NCBI GenBank assembly: GCA_002404295.1
Contig: DHJK01000102.1
Span: 1 to 5,405 of the forward strand
DNA length: 5,405 nt
Origin: Legionellales bacterium UBA4722
Lineage (GTDB): Bacteria; Pseudomonadota; Gammaproteobacteria; DSM-16500
Reading direction: 5' to 3'
A program made the translations under genes and the position numbers. Positions within the stretch are counted from its first letter, which is position 1; each line of letters opens with the position of its first letter. Shown here one piece after another: positions 1 to 5,345 of this stretch. The notes under the pieces were generated by a model that was not told where the DNA came from, did no database searches, and saw only the letters and a list, made by a program, of their open reading frames with translations.

Positions 1-246
1 ATTTTTGAATTTGTGCACTACCCATTTTTGTAGTGTCATATAAAAGTATCGAAAGATGGAATTTAGACATTCGCGATTGAAGCGGCCATAGTAATTTATC
101 CAACCTCTGAAGATTGGATTGACCTCTTTGGCTATCGCTTCAACGCTCACAACCACTACTCTTAATAGCAGCTGCTTGAGGTGGTTTGAAACCAGCTCCT
201 GAAAGCCGATTTCGAAGGGCCTACCTTCATCTTTTATAAAGCTTGT
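1..246 (-). pseudogene. Group II intron reverse transcriptase/maturase, C-terminal remnant (runs off the left edge)
   Basis: Read on the minus strand, the frame is open from 246 to the window edge, after a TAA at 247-249. It carries the hallmark of the group II intron maturase-specific domain: AIAKEVNPIFRGWINYYGRF, followed by a helix ending LQKWVVHKFKN. In this family that block sits near the C-terminus and helps bind and splice the intron RNA. The weaker stretch before it (FEIGF, then VSNHLKQLL) resembles the usual F.PAVS..A.K linker, but the expected W.LHR segment is missing or garbled. There is no start codon, no reverse-transcriptase palm with YADD, and multiple stops lie upstream at 247-411, so the N-terminal part of about 350 residues is gone. 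The last residues, and any intron domains V and VI, would lie beyond position 1. The motif identification is strong. That this is a dead relic rather than a rearranged intron is inferred from the missing RT domain. Confidence 0.82.
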
Positions 247-411
247 TTACTTAGATTCCTTTCTTTAACCTCCTTTGAACCGCAGCACACGGTAAGGGCT
301 TTACTAGCCATATTAGTTTTAAGGCGGTAACTAGCTCGAAAGCCCGATTTAGATGTTTTTCCCAGCATGGGGCGAATAAAAACAATTTATGGCTATTAAC
401 AGACTTTAAAA

Positions 412-932
412 TTAAAGGCCATGAGGGACTACCATACGAGGGCCTGTTTCGGGTTTTATATCAGGATATTGGGTACGTAATATCATTAATGTGTCTTCGA
501 TTAAATTGGTGGCAGACTTATCATCATAGCCTTGATATTCAAGATTAAACATTTCTACCAATACATGAAAGTTTAAAGATTTTTTGTTTTTGCCCATTCC
601 AGCTTCATTTAAAAGCAACAGTAATTCTTTATTTGTTTCGTACAATTTTTTTCAGAAATTCTTTGTTCCAAGTAGTACATATATGGGCGTGTTCCCATGT
701 TCTCCATCATACAACCAAAACCAAAAAGAGCGCCTTTAATGTTAATTACGCTTGATCTATGGCACATATAGTTTGAATAGGCATTTTGAAATCTCCTATT
801 ATACTCACTTGGTTCAACTGCAGATAACTGGCGTAATTTTTCTTCGATATTGATGGCATTTGTATTGTTCCATGACTTCAACTCAATTAATTCACTACTC
901 GCTGAGCTCTCAGTTTTTGAGTGTGTAAACAT
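412..932 (-). pseudogene. Unrecognised protein of about 173 codons, split by a -1 frameshift at an A7 run
   Basis: Two minus-strand frames overlap at 609-645 and together look like one gene. The upstream half starts at ATG 932-930 behind an AAGGGA Shine-Dalgarno about 7 bases away and would stop at 609. The downstream half (645-412) has no ATG or RBS of its own; its first usable codon is a TTG inside the upstream half. Adding one A to the seven-A run at 646-652 joins them as ...RISEKK-LYETNKELL... through to ...MVVPHGL. The joined protein would be soluble and mixed charged/polar, with no signal peptide or membrane segment. Its most distinctive piece is GALFGFGCMMENMGTRPYMY, at about residues 68-87. 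I do not recognise the family. Three readings fit: a decayed gene (its neighbours are decayed too), a sequencing error in a homopolymer, or expression through slippage. No terminator is visible after 412. Confidence 0.6.
646..653 (-). other. A7 homopolymer, probable frameshift or slippage site
   Basis: On the minus strand the codons run TCT GAA AAA AAT TGT, so the ribosome meets the heptamer A-AAA-AAT, which fits the X-XXY-YYZ pattern of -1 slippery sites. A -1 slip moves directly into the frame reading LYETNKELL, the downstream half of the split gene. Seven consecutive A are also a classical site for RNA-polymerase slippage and for replication indels. I see no convincing stimulatory stem-loop just downstream, so programmed frameshifting is possible but unproven. 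Confidence 0.5.
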
Positions 933-1002
933 TATTTTCCCTTGTAAAATGTGTATTTTGCCAAAAAATAGAATGACGATTAAGAATTCAATTTAACATA
1001 TT

Positions 1003-1020
1003 ATTACAAAAAATTGTAAT
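1003..1020. repeat. Perfect inverted repeat ATTACAA-AAAA-TTGTAAT
   Basis: A 7-bp perfect inverted repeat with a 4-base spacer lies between the divergent split gene (ATG at 932) and the P-loop remnant (TTG at 1036). It could be an operator for a dimeric regulator or a small hairpin. There is no GC-rich stem and no T-run after it on either strand, so a factor-independent terminator is unlikely. In A+T-rich DNA short palindromes arise by chance, so the assignment of function is weak. Confidence 0.35.
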
Positions 1021-1035
1021 GAATTAAACCGAATA

Positions 1036-1326
1036 TTGACAATAGGCGTAATTAGTCAGACAATCACGCCTAACATTCAGCGCAATTTAATAAGGAAACC
1101 TATCATACGTATTTCTGTTTCTGGCACTCGTTTTATGGGTAAAAGCACGCTTATTGAAGACTTTATTAAAAAACATCCCGATTATAAACGTGAGATTAAA
1201 CCCTATTATAAATTACAGGATGAGAAATATTGGATTTATTAAAGGATTATTGCACTACTAATTGATAGCAAAGATATTGATGCTCTCGATTTTATTTTTA
1301 CTGACGACACTCACATCGAATTTTAG
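1036..1326 (+). pseudogene. Truncated P-loop NTPase-like gene with lost start and in-frame stop
   Basis: The frame from TTG 1036 to TAA 1242 carries a clear Walker A loop, SGTRFMGKSTLIEDF (G-x4-GKST), followed by KKHPDYK and PYYKLQDEK. In ATP-binding proteins this is only the first 40-50 residues of a domain that normally needs at least 150. No Walker B or sensor motif follows. The same frame continues past TAA 1240-1242 for 27 more codons (RIIALLIDSK... ending DDTHIEF) to TAG 1324-1326, which may be the tail of the same gene after an internal deletion. The 23 residues encoded before residue P-I-I-R (1036-1104) look non-native. The Shine-Dalgarno AAGGA at 1092-1096 points instead to ATA 1105-1107, where P-loop proteins of this layout usually begin (start-R-I-S-V-S-G-T). 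Start loss, an internal stop and the short body together indicate a pseudogene. The exact NTPase family is not determined; the 68-residue reading could still be expressed as a small protein. Confidence 0.62.
1092..1107 (+). promoter_or_regulatory. RBS facing an ATA codon (probable lost ATG)
   Basis: AAGGA (1092-1096) is followed after 8 bases by ATA at 1105-1107, in frame with the Walker A loop that begins seven residues later. The spacing is ideal for initiation, and a single G-to-A change would convert ATG into this ATA. By contrast, TTG 1036, the first formal start, has no Shine-Dalgarno in front of it. Confidence 0.45.
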
Positions 1327-1341
1327 CGGAGAGATTCCAAA

Positions 1342-2202
1342 ATGAACAAGAAATTCATTAAAATTAAAGGGCTTTCCATGGCTTATGTTGATGAAGGCAG
1401 AGGCGACCCTATTGTTTTTCTTCATGGAAACCCTTCATCATCCTACGAATGGCGCAATGTTATTCCGCATCTGGTCGAGCTGGGACGCTGTATCGCTCCT
1501 GATTTGATTGGCATGGGCGACTCTGAGAAGCTTCCTAATAGCGGGCCTTCTTCATATCGATTTATAGAACATCGTGAATATCTTGATGACTTTTTAAACG
1601 CACTTGATATTCGTAAAAATGTAACTTTAGTGTTACATGATTGGGGTTCGGCATTGGGGTTTGATTGGGCTAACCGTCATCGTAATGCGGTAAAACAAAT
1701 TGCGTACATGGAAGCGTTTGTGGCACCGATTAATTCTTGGGATGATCTACCTCCTGAGGCGATTAAATTTTTCGAGATGATGTATTCAGAAGCCGGTGAA
1801 GAACTGGTGCTCAATGAAAACTTTATCATAGAAAAGGAACTACCCTGTTGCATGTTGCGAAAACTCACTGAAGAAGAAATGAATACTTACAGAAAACCCT
1901 ATCTAGAAGCAGGAGAATCTCGACGCCCCACCCTTACCTGGCGCCGAGAGGTCCCTGTTGCAGGCAAGCCTTCTGATGTCCATGAAATTATACAGGACTA
2001 TGGCAAGTGGTTAGCTTCTTCAAAGATTCCGAAATTGTTTATTGAAGCCATTCCTGGGGTGATGTTTGAGTCTCATCGTAAAATTGCACAATTATGGCCG
2101 AATCAACAGCATGTAAAAATTAAGGGTGGTCACTTTGTCCAAGAAGACAGTCCTCATGAAGTTGGGGACGCTATCGCTTCTTGGATGAAAAAATGGAGTT
2201 AG
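1342..2202 (+). CDS. dhaA: Haloalkane dehalogenase, LinB/DhaA type (HLD-II)
   Basis: Hydrolyses the carbon-halogen bond of haloalkanes to an alcohol, halide and proton (EC 3.8.1.5) in the cytoplasm; the symbol is the generic one. The 286 residues form an alpha/beta-hydrolase with a cap at about 125-210. Visible residues are HGNP with halide-binding N30, nucleophile D100 and halide-binding W101 in HDWGSALGF, catalytic acid E124 in YMEAF, and base H264 in GGHFVQED. All five sit exactly 8 positions before those of Sphingobium LinB (N38, D108, W109, E132, H272, from memory). Stretches such as RRPTL.W, KLFI.A and HF.QEDSP also recall LinB. C170 falls at the tunnel-mouth position of DhaA C176/LinB L177 (inference). 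The start ATG has GGAGAG 8 bases upstream. The gene looks more G+C-rich than its right-hand neighbours. No dehydrogenase, regulator or transporter for haloalkane use is adjacent, so the natural substrate is unknown. Confidence 0.95.
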   Translation: MNKKFIKIKGLSMAYVDEGRGDPIVFLHGNPSSSYEWRNVIPHLVELGRCIAPDLIGMGDSEKLPNSGPSSYRFIEHREYLDDFLNALDIRKNVTLVLHDWGSALGFDWANRHRNAVKQIAYMEAFVAPINSWDDLPPEAIKFFEMMYSEAGEELVLNENFIIEKELPCCMLRKLTEEEMNTYRKPYLEAGESRRPTLTWRREVPVAGKPSDVHEIIQDYGKWLASSKIPKLFIEAIPGVMFESHRKIAQLWPNQQHVKIKGGHFVQEDSPHEVGDAIASWMKKWS

Positions 2203-2324
2203 GAAAAAATGGAATACATGTTGCTCTATACTTAACGCAAGTGCCTCCACAAAATGGCTAGAATAAAATTGATATTGGCGCGCAGATCGAATTTTCTTGC
2301 CTATTTCTATGACATCTTAAATCT

Positions 2325-3518
2325 TCAACCCATTATCCCTTTTGCAATAAGAAACAGCGAGAATATTATCAATATAATTAAAATAACTTTTCCACCTGGC
2401 ACTTCAAAGCCCGTTGCAATAGCACGACGATAACGTCCATTCCATACCATACATACTGGTAACAGAATAAGCAAAACAGTTGCATATATGCCTGCGTGAC
2501 TCAGTGCTTTAATAAATATATTCGGAAAATATAAAGCGATAATTAATGCAGGAATAAAAGTTAATGCATGGATAAATATATTACTAATACCTTTTTTCTC
2601 TAGTTGAAATCCATCCGCTAAAAAATCAGTTAGGCATAATGACACACCTAAGAATGATGTCAAAACGCATATAGACGTAAATATTTTAACAAAGAATGTT
2701 ACCGAGGATTTTTCTACTGCCGAATCCAGGGTCGCAACTAAATCGCCTGTAGAGCCTGTAGAATGCAGAATAGACACGAGACTGTACTCACCGCTCAGGG
2801 GAATAATTCCCATAATGACTGCATCCCATGCTATATAGCAAATGAGTGGGATAATACTGCCAATGATAATAGCCATTTTAAGCTTCTTGATATCGCCAGC
2901 AAAATAGACGCGCAAACTTGGAATAATAATAGCAAATCCAAATGCAGTCGCAGTAACTGTAATTGCTGAGGCAGAAGTTATATAGTGAAAATCTCCTTCA
3001 GTTAGCTTATCTAAGGAAACATAAGTCGCCATAAGAATAACTAATATAATATAAGCGCCTAACTTAAAAAACATTAACCCGCGATTAACGTAATCAACCG
3101 AGCGAATACCAAAATAAACGACGAAACCAAATATAGAAGTGAAAAGAATACATGAAGCCCACACAGGAATGTTGATACCACTTGTCAGTAGTAAATGATG
3201 AAGCAAATCACTTCCACCCACAATATAGGCACACAAGAGTGAATAAAGAAGTAATAAATACGTAATCCATGAAATAATTTGCCCAATAGGCCCCATAGTC
3301 ACTTTTGCCATCGTGATTAGATTAGTATTTTGAGGAAGCCACAAATTTACTTCTAAAATTAAAAATGCACCCGCAGTCATCACAAACCAACAAACTAATA
3401 AAAGGACTAATGATCCAAAAAAACCTAGTTGCGCTGCTGCGATAGGCAAGCCTAGCATCCCAGCACCAATTGAAGTACCCACAATAAGTAACACACTACC
3501 TAATAATTTAAAATTCAT
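2325..3518 (-). CDS. tyrP: TyrP-like aromatic amino-acid transporter (HAAAP family)
   Basis: An inner-membrane carrier of 397 residues, the usual size for the hydroxy/aromatic amino-acid permease family (TyrP, Mtr, TnaB), which imports tyrosine or tryptophan with protons. The N-terminus holds the family signature GTSIGAGMLGLPIAAAQLG (about 14-32), the unwound first helix that binds substrate. About eleven hydrophobic helices can be traced, near 4-26, 33-56, 83-105, 118-138, 147-166, 185-203, 214-237, 275-297, 313-330, 335-356 and 376-394. The SLRVYFAGDIKKLKMAIIIG segment (201-220) matches the TyrP-type loop before helix 7. ATG 3518 is supported by AGGAAAG 5 bases upstream. It lies 78 bp after the dsbB stop on the same strand and may be cotranscribed, although the gap is long enough for its own promoter. 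Tyrosine over tryptophan is the likelier substrate but is not proved. No strong terminator is seen between its end and the convergent dehalogenase. Confidence 0.88.
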   Translation of the reverse strand: MNFKLLGSVLLIVGTSIGAGMLGLPIAAAQLGFFGSLVLLLVCWFVMTAGAFLILEVNLWLPQNTNLITMAKVTMGPIGQIISWITYLLLLYSLLCAYIVGGSDLLHHLLLTSGINIPVWASCILFTSIFGFVVYFGIRSVDYVNRGLMFFKLGAYIILVILMATYVSLDKLTEGDFHYITSASAITVTATAFGFAIIIPSLRVYFAGDIKKLKMAIIIGSIIPLICYIAWDAVIMGIIPLSGEYSLVSILHSTGSTGDLVATLDSAVEKSSVTFFVKIFTSICVLTSFLGVSLCLTDFLADGFQLEKKGISNIFIHALTFIPALIIALYFPNIFIKALSHAGIYATVLLILLPVCMVWNGRYRRAIATGFEVPGGKVILIILIIFSLFLIAKGIMG

Positions 3519-3543
3519 ATGAACTTTCCTATTTTTTTTGCAT

Positions 3544-3556
3544 CGATATATTATCG
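3544..3556. repeat. Short inverted repeat CGATA-TAT-TATCG in the dsbB-transporter gap
   Basis: A 5-bp perfect inverted repeat with a 3-base spacer lies in the 78-bp gap, about 25 bases before the transporter start. Read on the minus strand it is followed by A-rich rather than T-rich sequence, so it is not a terminator. It could be an operator or a weak hairpin ahead of the RBS; chance is also plausible at this length. Confidence 0.25.
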
Positions 3557-3596
3557 GAGATTCGCATGAATGACTGACGTACGCCTCTAACTTTAG

Positions 3597-4154
3597 CTAG
3601 CGATATACCGTTGGATTTTCTGGGCAAGTCTTCCATCCACATTCTAAATAGACTGATGTCACGTTTAATGCAAGCAATACTAGCATAATAGCAAACAAAA
3701 TGTTGACTATTGCTCTAAATTGCCCATTATGATAACGCGTTTTTTTGTATTGTCTGTCGAATCCCATCATCAATGTCGTAGAAGCAAGAACAAGCATCGA
3801 GATGACAAATGACCATGTATAAAGATGATAACCAAATACTGGATCACCATAGGAGCCTGTGCCTGGCACAACATGTAATGCAATTTGTCTTAGCGAAACA
3901 AAACTTGTATAAAGCGCACTTAATATCACCACCGAATAATGACTAGATCTAAAGCCAAAACGTAAATTTAATAAAAATCCTATCGCAATACCAAAAAAAC
4001 CTAAGCGTTGGTATAAACACAATGGGCACGGTAATTCATGAAATATAATTTGGAAAGAAAAAGATAAAAATAAGACGGCCATGATCGCCATTAACTCAAA
4101 TATATTACACAACTTATCTAATTTTTTTACTTCTTTATCATCAAAAATGACCAT
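3597..4154 (-). CDS. dsbB: DsbB-like disulfide oxidoreductase with a C-terminal CX4C tail
   Basis: An inner-membrane protein expected to reoxidise a periplasmic DsbA-type oxidase and pass the electrons to quinone. Of 185 residues, the diagnostic piece is CPLCLYQRLGFFG: C43 and C46 are the redox pair, and R50 matches the quinone-site arginine of E. coli DsbB (R48). Five hydrophobic helices are apparent, near 17-38, 49-65, 74-95, 113-131 and 148-168. Canonical DsbB has four helices and a second cysteine pair in the second periplasmic loop. Here that loop (about 96-112, PGTGSYGDPVFGYH) has none. Instead C172 and C177 (CGWKTC) stand on the tail after helix 5, which the positive-inside rule (KK, R, R at 137-147) places in the periplasm. 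The start ATG has AGGAG 6 bases upstream, and the DUF5993-type gene ends 21 bp before it. DsbB-family identity is firm; the role of the tail pair is inference. Confidence 0.88.
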   Translation of the reverse strand: MVIFDDKEVKKLDKLCNIFELMAIMAVLFLSFSFQIIFHELPCPLCLYQRLGFFGIAIGFLLNLRFGFRSSHYSVVILSALYTSFVSLRQIALHVVPGTGSYGDPVFGYHLYTWSFVISMLVLASTTLMMGFDRQYKKTRYHNGQFRAIVNILFAIMLVLLALNVTSVYLECGWKTCPENPTVYR

Positions 4155-4175
4155 GATTATCTCCTGATATTAAAT

Positions 4176-4328
4176 TTACAACGCAATAGAAAGATGCGTG
4201 GTAATATCTGAGTAAAATAAAATAGAGGCTAATAGTAATGTTATTCCTAAACACATTAATACGCCGCGTCGCCACCCTGCCCATGCCAATATGACCGCTA
4301 ACATCATTAAAAGAAAAAGAATCGTCAT
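4176..4328 (-). CDS. 50-residue membrane protein, DUF5993 type, upstream of dsbB
   Basis: A small minus-strand gene reading MTILFLLMMLAVILAWAGWR, then RRG and a second hydrophobic stretch (LMCLGITLLLASILFY), ending HLSIAL. The layout is two short helices (about 2-17 and 24-39) separated by a basic turn W-R-R. This size and pattern are those I remember for DUF5993, a family repeatedly found next to dsbB-like genes. The family assignment is from memory; the membrane hairpin is directly visible. It lies 21 bp ahead of dsbB on the same strand, so cotranscription is very likely. The start is ambiguous: ATG 4328 is 13 bases from GGAG (4342-4345), while GTG 4331 is 10 bases away and adds one residue. 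It may be an accessory or stabilising subunit of the oxidase; nothing catalytic is visible in it. Confidence 0.75.
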   Translation of the reverse strand: MTILFLLMMLAVILAWAGWRRGVLMCLGITLLLASILFYSDITTHLSIAL

Positions 4329-4351
4329 CACAATAGGGTTACTCCATAGAG

Positions 4352-4366
4352 AATGCTAATAGCATT
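4352..4366. repeat. Palindrome AATGCT-AAT-AGCATT in the leader of the dsbB operon
   Basis: A perfect 6-bp inverted repeat with a 3-base spacer lies between the candidate minus-strand promoter (4381-4410) and the GGAG site at 4342-4345. In that position it would fall in the first transcribed bases of the leader, suitable for a repressor operator or a small RNA hairpin just 5' of the RBS. No regulator is encoded nearby, and the stem is short and A+T-rich. Confidence 0.35.
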
Positions 4367-4380
4367 ATTTCATTTTACTG

Positions 4381-4410
4381 ATCATATCTACAAGTGCTTA
4401 ATTTCCGCAA
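4381..4410 (-). promoter_or_regulatory. Candidate sigma-70 promoter for DUF5993-dsbB
   Basis: On the minus strand, TTGCGG (4410-4405) and TATGAT (4386-4381) are separated by 18 bases. The -10 differs from TATAAT at one position; the -35 keeps only the TTG. The predicted transcript would start near 4375, about 47 bases before the small membrane-protein gene. This is pattern-based only. Confidence 0.4.
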
Positions 4411-4444
4411 AGGATGGTTTCCTACTCAAAATTTAGTTATCATG

Positions 4445-4475
4445 ATGACTTGAGTATCAATAATAGCTCTATAAT
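4445..4475 (+). promoter_or_regulatory. Candidate sigma-70 promoter for the DUF4239 gene
   Basis: A perfect -10 hexamer TATAAT stands at 4470-4475, about 50 bases before the ATG at 4525. The best -35 is ATGACT at 4445-4450 with a long 19-base spacer; TTGAGT at 4450-4455 resembles a -35 better but is too close at 14 bases. The gap also serves the divergent dsbB operon. The -10 is the strong part of this call. Confidence 0.4.
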
Positions 4476-4524
4476 TAGCCTTATTAAAGCTATATAGATA
4501 TAACATAAAAAGGATTTTGTATAT

Positions 4525-5340
4525 ATGCGAGCATTTCTTTTAGCTTCATCGGGCAAATTTCAAGCCATTTTTATTATTAGCGCAACATTAATCGCCGCAT
4601 TTACGAGTGCTACTTTATTCAGCTTATGTTTTGATGTCCACCAGCTAGTCGCTAATACTGACTTAATTTCTTCCGTTTATCAAGTTATGGGTACTGTCTA
4701 TGCAATACTGCTAACTTTTACCTTATGGGGGGTTTGGCAGAATTTCACGGATGCAAAAGCATCTGTACAAAATGAAGTATATGCGCTTCTAGATTTAGTA
4801 CATATCTGGGAGTCTGCATCTCATAATAAAAATGACAATCTTAGGCAAGCTGCTCTTGATTATTGCATACTGGTCATTGAAGAAGAATGGCCTATCTTAA
4901 AAAATTACAATGCATCTTTGATTAATAGTCGTGAAAGCACTCATTCTATAACATTAAACGTTACTCACGAAGTGCAACAGATTATTCCAGAAAATGAACG
5001 CGAAAATATCCTGTTCAACCAATCACTGAGCTTACTCACACGTTGGCTTGATGCAAGACGTTCTCGTATTCTAATTGCAAGAGGTGATAGCGCAAAAGCT
5101 ATCTGGCCGCTCCTATTTACAGGGGCAATCGTTCTTTTTGCATTTAACGGATTGTTTGTTGCTAAAACGATTGCTATCTGGAGTTCACTACTGTTTGGTA
5201 TTTCGCTTGTAATTGGCGTGACATTTTATCTTATTTTCAGCTTGGATTGTCCGTTTGCAGGAACACTCAGCATTGATTCAGAACCCTTTACCTTTGCAAT
5301 TGATCTTTTAAAGAATAAGAACACGTTAGAAAATAACTAA
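4525..5340 (+). CDS. DUF4239 family (bestrophin-like) membrane protein
   Basis: A 271-residue integral membrane protein with two helix pairs, at about 13-36 and 48-70 and again at 194-213 and 217-240, around a cytoplasmic-looking middle region. Family features visible are GTVYAILLTFTLWGVWQNF (56-74) followed by DAKASVQNEVYALLDL (76-91), the RWLDARRSRIL segment (173-183) and the LDCPFAG motif (240-246) after the last helix. These are the blocks I recall from DUF4239, which is distantly related to bestrophin-type channels. No transport or enzymatic activity is established for the family, so function stays open; an ion channel is only a suggestion from the name. ATG 4525 follows AAGGA by 10 bases. 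The gene is single and divergent from the dsbB operon. Its length is about normal for the family and it appears intact. Confidence 0.83.
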   Translation: MRAFLLASSGKFQAIFIISATLIAAFTSATLFSLCFDVHQLVANTDLISSVYQVMGTVYAILLTFTLWGVWQNFTDAKASVQNEVYALLDLVHIWESASHNKNDNLRQAALDYCILVIEEEWPILKNYNASLINSRESTHSITLNVTHEVQQIIPENERENILFNQSLSLLTRWLDARRSRILIARGDSAKAIWPLLFTGAIVLFAFNGLFVAKTIAIWSSLLFGISLVIGVTFYLIFSLDCPFAGTLSIDSEPFTFAIDLLKNKNTLENN

Positions 5341-5345
5341 CAGGC

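Noticed and set aside
234..311. 25-codon minus-strand frame starting MASKALTVCC between the maturase relic and the split gene
   Set aside because: Too short, with no Shine-Dalgarno and no recognisable motif. It overlaps a different frame from the maturase and is best taken as noncoding or decayed sequence.
361..371. CCCA-GCA-TGGG hairpin downstream of the split gene
   Set aside because: Only four base pairs, and on the minus strand it is followed by A rather than T, so it is not a credible terminator.
1250..1300. Possible promoter for the dehalogenase (TTGATA at 1262-1267)
   Set aside because: No acceptable -10 hexamer occurs at 15-19 bases, and the alternative pair TTGCAC/GATATT is weak, so no promoter is called.
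1677..1868. 63-codon minus-strand frame inside the dehalogenase
   Set aside because: An antisense shadow of a well-supported enzyme gene, without RBS or motif.
2203..2324. Search for a bidirectional terminator between the convergent dehalogenase and transporter genes
   Set aside because: No stem of useful length with a T-run was found on either strand. The short frame beginning MEYMLLYT at 2209 has only 8 codons.
2763..2969. 68-codon plus-strand frame inside the transporter, rich in Asn, Ser and Cys
   Set aside because: Opposite strand of an intact membrane-protein gene. Its composition is that expected from complementing hydrophobic codons.
3562..3580. GGAGATTCGCATG resembling an RBS and start on the plus strand between dsbB and the transporter
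   Set aside because: The frame stops after three codons.
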